Made by a program: the position numbers and the translations under genes. From Chara braunii (Eukaryota; Streptophyta; Charophyceae; Charales; Characeae): a stretch of DNA of 42,980 nucleotides. Below the pieces are notes generated by a model. The model did no database searches, had not been told where the DNA came from, and saw only the letters and a list, made by a program, of their open reading frames with translations. The stretch spans positions 1,181,181-1,224,160 of the forward strand of contig BFEA01000445.1 in assembly GCA_003427395.1 (NCBI GenBank), read 5' to 3'. Positions 1 to 9,087 of the stretch are shown piece after piece. Each line of letters starts with the position of its first letter. Position 1 is the first letter of the stretch.

Positions 1-15
1 GTCACCCTTCCCCCC

Positions 16-17
<2 letters not shown>

Positions 18-50
<33 letters not shown>

Positions 51-91
51 GCGCGCACGCGCATTTTTTTTTTTTCACTTTTTTTTATTTA

Positions 92-143
<52 letters not shown>
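18..143. repeat. Microsatellites (CA)n and (GATT)n
   Basis: A CA dinucleotide run covers about 18-48 and a GATT tetranucleotide run covers about 94-143, separated by T-rich sequence. A short TA run follows near 350-371. These are simple repeats seen directly. Confidence 0.95.
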
Positions 144-145
<2 letters not shown>

Positions 146-1202
146 GCGGAAGGGGTCGCCCTTCCCCCCCCCACGTGCACACACATACACACACACACAC
201 GAAAAAATAAAAATTTTTCTTTTTTTTATTATCTTTCTTTTGATTAAAATACATGTTTTTTGGTTTTCTATTTAGAAAAAAAAAAAAAACACTTTAAAAT
301 CCGAAAAAAACAATGGCCGCTTTGTAGGGCTTTTCAAACCCTACAGCCCCATATATATATATATATATATTTTTTTGTCTATTATTTTTGTTTTTAAAAA
401 TGTTTGAAATTCTCGGCCTTACCCAACTGCAGGGCCGACCTCAGCGGTTGGGATCCCGACCGCAGGCCGAGATGCACCCCACGGTCATGACCGCGGGGGA
501 TACATAGCATACGGGTCCGAATATCCGAACGGGAGCCACCCGCCCGTTTTAACCGTTGAGCGCCCTCCTCGACGGGCCGACGACATTGAAAAATGAGCGT
601 CCCGCCAGTTTTTGGGTTTTTTTTTTTCCTTTTTTTTGGTTTGTATTTTTTCTGTTTTTTTTTCCTGCCCAGGTTTTAACAAAAAAAAATACAATTCTTC
701 GACAGCCCGCCCCCCGCCCCCTCCCGCCACGCCCTCGAACCCCCCACACTGCGAAACGTGCACCAGGGGGCCCCGTTTCACACGCCGTACGGTCCCCGTT
801 CGGACGGTCGTACGACCATACGACACAGGCCCCGTACGATGTACGGAGTGTTACACAGCCCGTTAACGCGCCACGCCTTTAGGGCTTTGGGGTACCGGAC
901 CACAATGACTGGAAGCGCCAGCCAAAAGAAAATTAAAACGGTACCCCAGCGCTTCGGCAAAAATTGGCGCGCAGGGGCATTCCAGGCTCGGCATCGATAG
1001 CTGGGCCAAGTACTGGTGGTTTAAGTGTTTCTTCCATCTGTCCCCTATCCTTGCCCGTACGTCCACCCTAGGCCTGATCATCCTATAGGTGGATTTTACT
1101 TTCAATTCAGTGAGATGCACTGGTTGCCCTTGTCGACCCCCCTCCCATTGCCATTCGAGTGGGTCCAGGGCTAAGCAGGACAGGGGGGGTTGGCGACTCC
1201 AA
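144..1202. other. Intergenic, low complexity, no gene seen
   Basis: Homopolymer T tracts, short CA and TA runs and a GC-rich patch near 700-860. The reading frames here are driven by homopolymers and overlap on both strands. None resembles a known protein. Confidence 0.6.
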
Positions 1203-1426
1203 GGGCCTAGCTGCACTACTCTCCAAATGTGCAAAATGAGACTTAATCCACCGGCAGAACATGTTAAGATACATTGTTTTTTTTTTTTTTTTTTTTTTTT
1301 TTAAAGGTAACCTATATTCTTCTCTCATCTATCTCATTTTTCTTGGTAGTAAGTATCTATCCCATCCTCTCACTATTGGCATCTTTTTTGTCTTTTGCAC
1401 ATGTGGAGAGCACTGCAGCCAGACCC
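1203..1426. mobile_element. MITE-like inverted-repeat element, copy A
   Basis: The left arm (1203-1236) begins GGGCCTAGCTGCACTACTCT and the right arm (1393-1426) is its imperfect reverse complement, about 29 of 34 positions by eye. The interior is T-rich and non-coding. CAA is found immediately outside both ends (1200-1202 and 1427-1429), consistent with a 3-bp target duplication as made by PIF/Harbinger-type elements. A second locus of the same family lies at 15990-16214, flanked by a different 3-bp duplication. That makes a transposed family more likely than a chance hairpin. Confidence 0.7.
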
Positions 1427-4201
1427 CAATTGTGTTTTGTCTGTTTTTTTTTCCACTAGTACGTCCGAGCGTGTTTTTTTCTAACCCCTAATTTCACTGC
1501 GCTCCGAGTTTTCCCGAGCGGGGTTCCACTCCATTTTTTTTTTTTTTTTTTTTTTTTTAAACTGGTCGTCTGGATCAGGGGTCTGGTCCCACCTACAGCG
1601 TTTGAGTTTTCTCAACACTAAGCTTTCTATCACGTGTAGCATGGTGGGACAGAGCTCTGCCTTTGAAGTATTGTAAGGGTACCGAAATACAGGAGAATAG
1701 CCTATTAGGTTTTGTAATTTTGTATAATTTTTCTTTGATGTGAAATCCATTTTGTAGTATGCTTTGGCCCTTTTGGTTTGGGCGGGAAACCATTTTGCAT
1801 TGAGAAAACTACCCTACCGAGGGTAGGGAACATTCCTCAACTGCAGTGCCTTTCCTTTTTTTTTGTTTTTTAGACGTCATTACATCCCGAAACGGAGGAA
1901 CTTTGACAACTTTGTTTGGTCGTCTGACATTAAACTCGTTTCCTTCTTTGGGCAATGAATGCATGTGGCCATCCACGTTGTCCCTGTCCGTTTTACAAAT
2001 GGTGACCTCTTGTCCCCTCACCACGAGGAGTATCCCTTTTTCACGGAGACATTCACTCCGACTATTCCAGACATGTTTCATTTCTCCAAGTTACGTAATT
2101 AAAAATAAGGAGAAAGAGGTGGGGCGCACGAAATGTGCGCTAACGAAGCGGCGATAGCGACGCCCGGTCGTCGGCGGCTACGGTGTAGGACGCAACGTCG
2201 GGGTATGTGGACGTTGATCTCTTCCAACAGGCACCTACCTTGCCAGGCACCATAGCTGTGTGAGAGCTATGGCGACAGTGCCCTGGTGTAGCCTAGCCCT
2301 TGAGTGGGTAGGAAGTGCCTTGCACTCTTACGCCGTGGCATCCGGGCAGCTCCACACATTACCTTTATACCAACTATTATACCTAAGAGGATCTCGATAC
2401 AAGAGGAGCCGTCCTCCCCTCAAACCTTCTGCAGGAAAGGGGGGGCTCCTTTCTCACCATCCAAAGGTCGTGCACTGTATTTCATGACACGCTATCCCGA
2501 CTCCCTCGACCACTAGTAAAAGTATGGAAGGCAGAGTGGCGCATCTGGAGGCAGTGGGAGAGTGTGCGGCTGTGGTGGCAGCGCGCCGGCATGTTCAAGA
2601 GCTACAACAAGTTTCGTTTGACCTATTTACGTCGCAAGGCAGTCTGATGTTTATTCACTTCATGTTCTGTTTTTTACTTAACTTGGGTGTTGCTTTTGTC
2701 CTCTACGTTTTGTTTAGTTTTCCGTTGCCGGTTCATGATGTAAATTGAACGTTTTTGTCCGTTGGTATTGAGTTCTTATGAATTATTGAAATACCTTTGG
2801 AAACATCAGCACAACGCACTTCCCTCGCGTGATTGATAGCCTTGGTCAGTCGTTTCACGCTGAGGCAGGGATTTTGGATTTGTGCTTGATGTTGCAATTT
2901 TCCAGAAGTATATGTCCATTCACAGATTCTCGATGTTCGTAAGTGCCGGGGTATGTTTGCCATGGTTTAGGGTGAAACTCAAAGGGTTGGGATGATATGA
3001 GAGACCCGGTGAAGAGCAAAGTAGAGTTGTATCCATTGGGTGCGTGGTGGGAAACTCGTCTAGGCAACAAAGACTCTTTACAGTGTTTTGTATAGTGATG
3101 ATGAGAGGGCAACCCTAATGCTTATTCTTCCTTCCCAACTCTTAGTCATTGAGATTGTTCCTTTAGTTTAATATTTTATAGATTTCTGGACTTTTGATTG
3201 GGTACTTCATTTCTTTCTTTGAGTGTTATCTACGTAGTAGATTCTTGGTACTGCTTTTGTTGTTGGGGATGTTGGGATGTTTTGGCTACAGGTTCGTTCG
3301 TCGTACAGGTACTCAGGGGAGAAAATCTCTCAGTGTAAGTAAAATTATTTTCGGTCAGTCGCATAGATAGACTTGTTCAGTTTTGAAAAGTATGGAGATA
3401 GTCAACCATGGAGAGCGTTTAGTTAATATTAAGAAGGTTTTGACATTCTGCCTACAATTACAATTTCGTCAAAACGAATATTTTTTATTTTTTGAACGAA
3501 ATTGAAACTCCATTTTTTTTTTTTTTCCCTATTTTCAACCAGTTTTATTACCGCAGTATACAGGGTACCATTGGTTTAATTATCGAATCATATTGCCTGA
3601 AATGCTCAGTATTTGTTTGGAAACTCAGTTTATTTGGATTTTGTATTATTTTTCAACTTCACGTAATTCAAAATTTGAAGAGTTTCAAGTTTTTTTTTCC
3701 ATGTATTTAACAAAACCGAATATTTTACTAACATTTTCAACATTTGTGTAATAGATGTGTGGGAAAAGGCATCAAATAAACATTTTTGTTTTGTTTTTCT
3801 ACGCATTCATAAACAATTTTGTTAATATATTCTCAAACCTACCTCCTTTTAGTAATACAATAAGATTGTTAATGCGTTTTACATCTGTCAATCTGATTTT
3901 TTTGTCACACGTAGCAACAAAACGCCCCCACAATACTTAAAAACATTCAATGCACATTCATTTCCAATGATCAGTGTGCACATTTTATTTATTTTCTCTC
4001 TTGCTTTGTATACGAAATTGAGAGTTCTATCATATTTCTACGAGTTTGTCACAATAAATACACCGCAAATGCAATAAACAACTGAACATTTATCCACATG
4101 CAAATAATGTGTGTCACCGTTGCTCCATGTCTACTACTTAGCAACTTATCATCTTTAAATAAATACCCCTGCTCATACTCTCACATTTTCCTACTCTCAT
4201 A
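1427..4201. other. Intergenic, no supported gene
   Basis: T-rich and AT-rich sequence with a GC-balanced island at about 2150-2650. Open frames are short, lack recognisable domains and overlap on both strands. I could not identify a gene, RNA or mobile-element end here. Confidence 0.5.
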
Positions 4202-4618
4202 TTACCGGCGACTCCTATTTATTACGTTCGTCATGGGAATCCACATGGTCGCATCGTTTGAGTCGTCCAACATACACGTCAGGATAGGTGGAACAGGCAT
4301 GCTTTCAAAGTCGGTTACGAAAGCAGACCAACCGTCAAGTCTTCTGCCTTCACGCAACAATGTTGTTTTTTTTCTCTCGTGAACTTGCAAAGCTGCTTCA
4401 TAATATTCCACATAATCTTGCACCGTCCTCGTTTCTCCTTGTCTTCCACCAATTCGCACATCATACACGTCGATCTCCGTAAACCTCATGACAACTACAA
4501 ACAATTTACATCCACGAAGCTCACATCTTGCTATTGACTCGTATTCGTATGGAAACGGTTCGTTGGTTGTGGTGAGAGTTGCGCCTGCAGGCACTGCGAT
4601 GTGAGCGATGCTCGCCAT
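4202..4618 (-). CDS. Hypothetical protein, 138 aa
   Basis: An intact minus-strand frame runs from ATG (complement of 4616-4618) to TAA (complement of 4202-4204). The amino-acid composition is balanced and protein-like, unlike the AT-driven frames around it. No signal peptide, transmembrane segment or known motif is visible, and I do not recognise the family. It lies downstream of another minus-strand coding remnant (5030-6085). Both face away from the plus-strand ParB/methyltransferase-like gene, so all may belong to one mobile or foreign insertion. That grouping is inference. It could also be the last exon of a longer gene. Confidence 0.45.
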   Translation of the reverse strand: MASIAHIAVPAGATLTTTNEPFPYEYESIARCELRGCKLFVVVMRFTEIDVYDVRIGGRQGETRTVQDYVEYYEAALQVHERKKTTLLREGRRLDGWSAFVTDFESMPVPPILTCMLDDSNDATMWIPMTNVINRSRR

Positions 4619-5029
4619 TTTTTTATAAGATGCACCTTAATTTGTTTCTTTTCTGTTATAATGTCGAGCACTAGTAACTCACTACAACTCTGCAAGATCG
4701 ATTACGTAATGTTTTTGAAAATTAGTAATCCGACATTTATCAACATTATTCGAACAACGAAATGATAATTTATAATACGACAAAGACTGATTGAAACAAA
4801 TAAAAAAAGTGGTCGGTTTTGATGCACCCACTGATATATGCTAACTTTGAGCACGTAAATTACAAATGTTTGTGATTTTTCAAAATTCATATATGCAGCG
4901 TAACCGGAAACGAAATAATAATAAAAAAAACACGAATAAACATAACAAAAAAATTTGATTGCGTTCAGCACACAATGTGAAACTGAAGATCGCTGAAGTG
5001 CGTTATCAATTGCTATTTTCATAGTAAGG
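4619..5029. other. AT-rich spacer
   Basis: Strongly AT-rich sequence between two minus-strand coding regions. A 106-codon open frame on the minus strand here has a composition dictated by AT content and no recognisable motif, so I treat it as non-coding. Confidence 0.5.
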
Positions 5030-6085
5030 AGAGTCTTTTACATATGTGCTCCAACGTCCGGAATACGTGTCAGCGATGAAGCGCATCGATTGTTGAAAAT
5101 GTCTCGGCTAGGACAAACGTGCTATGCTACCGGCTGCTATCATTTTTGGTGTGAAGGATAAGAGGTAGAAAATTTGTTGTTTGTTTTATGTTTTCACCGT
5201 ACGGACAATCTATCACTATATTTTGTTTCCCACCCACTAACGGTTGTTCTTTTTGTCCCGACCGATGACACTGCTTCGAACGAGTCACTTCATCCGTGTC
5301 ACATTTTTTATGCTCGACCGTGAACACTATCTCCTCACATTTATCAAAAAGGTAGTGAAGTTGCATATGCACCAAACTTTCAATCCTGTACACTAACTCT
5401 CTTCTAAGTGCCGCATCGAATTGTAACCGATTCCGAAACTGTTCGAGCTTGCTTGAACCTGCAAGGTCCCAAAATTCTTCCCGCGCAGTGAACAACACAT
5501 TCATTTTCGTGTTCGTAACCTTCGCTATTGTAAAAAGTGTCACTATGGTCTTGTCTCTATTGCATACTCGGATTCGACCATAGTAGTCCACGATCACCGG
5601 TGTGAGCAATTTTCTTCTGCGAATGAAATGTCCCGCACACACTTTCTGTTTCTTCTTGTCTTTCGCATCTCAGTCTTGTTTCCTGCATACCTCCCCCCAG
5701 TTTTCTAACATCTCCAAAGGATCAACAACGTCTATCCTGTATACAATGACGTCAGCATCTTCCTCCTTTGTGTACAGGTACCAATGACATACATTTGATC
5801 CATTGTCGGACACAATCGTCTCCTATCTGTTGACAAAACCTATAATCGGTAAAAGTTCTTCATCCGGTCCAACTTCGTTTTCGACATTTATGTAGTACTA
5901 CTCATAATTCGCAAATTCGTCGATGATCCCCACCGACCAAATGTTAGTGCCTAAAATAATCAGATCCTCAATTGTTGATGAAACTTGACGAGAGGATCCG
6001 CTTCCATACAAGCTTGTTTGACCGACTTCAATCCTGCAAGTTGAGTGCGTAGACGAATAAATTCGCGAGTTTCATCATATTAGAT
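5030..6085 (-). pseudogene. Broken minus-strand gene of unknown family
   Basis: The longest uninterrupted part is 5127-5642 (minus, 171 codons). The same frame continues protein-like both upstream to about 5990 and downstream to about 5035. It is broken by three TAG and two TGA codons and by no TAA in that stretch. Near 5975 the coding signal jumps to another frame and continues to about 6080, so at least one indel is present. No known domain is recognised. The composition is soluble and charged, with a lysine-rich patch near the complement of 5640-5670. It is a decayed gene, or a gene with features I cannot resolve, divergently oriented to the 6652 gene. Confidence 0.45.
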
Positions 6086-6443
6086 TCTGAATATTTTAAA
6101 CTAGCACGTCTGTTATAAAATCCAAAAATGACAGAATACAAAAATACTCGGCATAGTGTCTACTTGCCTCGTTTTTAGCAACTATTATCTCTCACACTTC
6201 TCTCTACTACTTCATATCCTTGTCCTCATCCTGCATGTTTACAATTTTCGACTACACACATGCACAACACGTTTCATAAAAAGTAGAACTTGTATCCATA
6301 AAATAGTTTTACTTTCTTAAATCGACAACCCCTCCCCACAATCCTTCATATATCATAGTCAGGGGGGAAAAAAATCACATCTCCGCTACGATTAGATTGT
6401 CACTACTTTCTCCTTAAGTACAAAGTCTAACAACCCGTCCGAC
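6086..6443. other. AT-rich divergent intergenic spacer
   Basis: AT-rich sequence between the minus-strand remnant and the plus-strand ParB/methyltransferase-like gene. It would hold the promoters of both if they are real genes. No clear TATA or other motif can be assigned. Confidence 0.4.
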
Positions 6444-6600
6444 GTTTGACAAACGCTGGACCCCCGGCTGCCGGTTGTTGGCAGTCGGGGGTCCAGCGTT
6501 TGCCAAACGCTGGATCCCCGGCTGCCGATAATAACAAACGCGGGAGGTCCAACGTTTGATAAACGCTGGACCCTCGGTTGGTGGTTGGTGATGGTGAGGG
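6444..6600. repeat. Nested inverted repeats upstream of the ParB-like gene
   Basis: Arms of 29 bases at 6444-6472 and 6480-6508 are reverse complements with about two mismatches and a 7-base loop. A third partial copy of the arm is at 6506-6526. A fourth, itself palindromic around AAACGCTGGACC, is at about 6545-6575. The block ends about 50 bases before the ATG at 6652. It could be a small hairpin element, a subterminal transposon repeat or a binding-site array. The sequence alone does not decide. Confidence 0.7.
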
Positions 6601-6651
6601 TCCGGTTTTTGACAGACTCTTGATTCCCACCATCGGCCCGTGGAATAACTG

Positions 6652-9087
6652 ATGTCGGCATGTGTCCGGCGATTACGTCTGTTGTTCGCCATGTACTATA
6701 TTACCCAGCGTGAGATGGAGAGAGGTGACCGACTGGTGACACCCTTACACTTGGCCTTATTCTACATGCCCTGGACACCGGTTTCTGAGGTTGTCCACTT
6801 TCTTGACGATGTGTCGATGACACAGGTGAATCCCTCGTCTCTATTCGTTTGGATTTCTCCTCCAGGGAGAGGTCGGAAGAGTTCGAATGATGGGGAAAAA
6901 AGACTCAACAACAGGTCGAAACTATACCGCGACAAGCCGTGGGCGCTCAACAAGGTCGGAGGGACCAACGAGGCCGGATGGGGTGCTGCTGTGTTTTTGA
7001 CAGAGGACGAAGGGACGACCTGGTACTGTTGTGGTGGCATCATCATGTCCGAAATTGACAAGGCCACAACGGAGAAGGGCAAGGTCAACGAGCGAGACTT
7101 GAGGAAGTTCTTTCTCACAACGGTGTACGATTATCAGGGTAACGACTGGGTCAAGACTGACCAAAAGGTCAGCCTCGACCTTGCTCTGTTCAAGGGGTAT
7201 GTTCAGAAGGCATTCGCTATGAAATCCTTCGGCGGCAAGGGAGATGGCAATGCGTTTAGGATGCTCTTACCCGTCGAGTTTCTGAACAGGACCAACGGGT
7301 ATAGAAAAAGTGGTCAATACCTGACGGTCGGGGCTGGTCACCAGCTCACGATGCCTCTTGTGCCGTTCGACGCTACTGTCGAAGGTCTCGCAAGCTTATC
7401 AACGTGCTCTAGCGATCGGCGACAGGTTGTGTCAACACCGCAACAACGTTCTAGTGGGAAGGATACACTTATTACTTACTCAAGGCGTTCGACGGGGGGG
7501 TCATCAGGAAAGCCCCCCGAGAGGAAGGAGATTACCAGACGTCCTTCGAAGCTTCTAGAAACTTCTCGTGCTGGTGCCAGCTCGCGCTCACGGGACACCC
7601 CGCAACATGAATTCGACCAGGAGTCGGACGAAGAAATGGAGGAAGACGACCGGGCTCGTCAATTGGATGCACAGTTCTTAGCGACGCCTGGGCACATCCG
7701 GGGCGAAGGCTCTTGTGATGTGAATGTGGGGCGGGAAGCTGGTGGAGGTGTCGAAACCTGGTTGAGGGACGATGGAGAAGATGACGAAGTTGAAGGGGAG
7801 TGTGGTAGTGGCGAGCAACGAGAACACATTGAAGGTGGGGCAACCCATTGCGATGGAACGGCGGAGCATATGGAGTGGGAAAGAGGTGCGGTCAGCGGTG
7901 GGATGGGTGATGACGGTTTGCATGGTGAGGAAATGGAATACGAGGAATTGGAGGATGAAGGAGGAGATGTCGTTGTTTCCGCGGGGCTAACTTCCAAGGG
8001 GACGGGAAAACGCCCTGCAAAAGCGTCGCCGACGCCAGCTGCGCCTAAGAAGCAGGCTAGAAGGAAAGTTGTGGACGAAGCTCGGGTCGCCTTCAACGCC
8101 TTGGATGCATCTCAAGGGACGCTTGGTGAACCCAATGTGAAACGCAAACCAAGTGGTCGGCTTCGCAAAACTTTGCAACCTAAGAAGGCCATGCGGTCAT
8201 CAACGCGCCAAAAATCGGACGACTCCAGCGACGACGCTGAAGGGGTGGCCCCTCGCTTGCTCTCCATCCCTGACGACGATGAACAGGAGACGAAGAAACC
8301 GTGTGCGATTAACATGACGCAGTGCTACTTCCTCGAGTACGATGAGGAGGGCAAAAAGAGAAGAGACCCGCCCACGGTGGTAATTGACGTCATGCAGATT
8401 CTTCCAATTCCGGAGGGAGATATCGTCTTCAATCAGCGATCACTGAACCTGACCATCGTTGCAGGCCTCGATGCGGCAATTAAGACATCAACTGGTCCAA
8501 GGGGCGAGGATGATCCTGCTCTGTGGGAACCACCTGAGTTGGTGTTGGCTTCGATTATGCCATCGCAGGAGCATCCAGACAGCCAAGGAACACAAGTCTT
8601 TCCAAAGGACTTCGATCCCGATTGGGCAGACAAGTGCTTCTATTACCCAGTCGTCGGCCAACATACTGCCGAAGCCATAAAAAGAGCAGTGCAAAGGAGA
8701 TCCGCAGCAGTGGATGTTTTCGGCTTTCGGAACTATGATCGTGTACGGATCATTTATTTCGACGACGACCACACGAACGGGTATGTGTATGTGTCGACAT
8801 ACGACAACACGAGAGGTGACCATACTATGTTACCGTCGTTCCACCAAGTCTGCGAAGACATCAGAAATTATTGGGATTCGAAGAAACGGATAGGGTCTGT
8901 GGGGAACGTGTCCAAAACGGATCCCACCGGTGTAACGCACCAGGAGGCGTGGAGGAAATTCATGAGAATTTGCATGGGGTGGTCATGTGACAAATCCTTG
9001 TGGACTGAGGCTTTGTCTCCAAAGTGGCAACATGACTGGTCGAACAGGATGAGGGGATACATGAATGTCGCCACATGCAAGGACTGA
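6652..9087 (+). CDS. Large protein with ParB/Srx-like domain
   Basis: An 811-codon frame runs from ATG 6652 (an in-frame alternative ATG lies at 6691) to TGA 9085. Residues 1-235 form a globular region I do not recognise. Residues about 240-545 are acidic and basic low complexity, probably a disordered linker with Lys/Arg-rich possible nuclear-localisation patches. Residues about 550-720 contain a GQHTAEA motif near residue 670. It resembles the DGQHR-type signature of ParB/sulfiredoxin-like nucleotide-binding domains. The same frame continues past the TGA as a methyltransferase-like region, so this may be the N-terminal half of one larger protein. All tryptophans in this half are TGG. The ParB assignment is motif-based and moderate. 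Confidence 0.6.
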   Translation: MSACVRRLRLLFAMYYITQREMERGDRLVTPLHLALFYMPWTPVSEVVHFLDDVSMTQVNPSSLFVWISPPGRGRKSSNDGEKRLNNRSKLYRDKPWALNKVGGTNEAGWGAAVFLTEDEGTTWYCCGGIIMSEIDKATTEKGKVNERDLRKFFLTTVYDYQGNDWVKTDQKVSLDLALFKGYVQKAFAMKSFGGKGDGNAFRMLLPVEFLNRTNGYRKSGQYLTVGAGHQLTMPLVPFDATVEGLASLSTCSSDRRQVVSTPQQRSSGKDTLITYSRRSTGGSSGKPPERKEITRRPSKLLETSRAGASSRSRDTPQHEFDQESDEEMEEDDRARQLDAQFLATPGHIRGEGSCDVNVGREAGGGVETWLRDDGEDDEVEGECGSGEQREHIEGGATHCDGTAEHMEWERGAVSGGMGDDGLHGEEMEYEELEDEGGDVVVSAGLTSKGTGKRPAKASPTPAAPKKQARRKVVDEARVAFNALDASQGTLGEPNVKRKPSGRLRKTLQPKKAMRSSTRQKSDDSSDDAEGVAPRLLSIPDDDEQETKKPCAINMTQCYFLEYDEEGKKRRDPPTVVIDVMQILPIPEGDIVFNQRSLNLTIVAGLDAAIKTSTGPRGEDDPALWEPPELVLASIMPSQEHPDSQGTQVFPKDFDPDWADKCFYYPVVGQHTAEAIKRAVQRRSAAVDVFGFRNYDRVRIIYFDDDHTNGYVYVSTYDNTRGDHTMLPSFHQVCEDIRNYWDSKKRIGSVGNVSKTDPTGVTHQEAWRKFMRICMGWSCDKSLWTEALSPKWQHDWSNRMRGYMNVATCKD

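Noticed and set aside
485-1000. Several overlapping open frames near the window start
   Set aside because: Composition follows T-runs and GC-rich patches, frames overlap on both strands, and no domain is recognised.
4702-5022. 106-codon minus-strand ORF
   Set aside because: AT-driven composition rich in F, I, Y and N with no motif, in the spacer between two better-supported frames.
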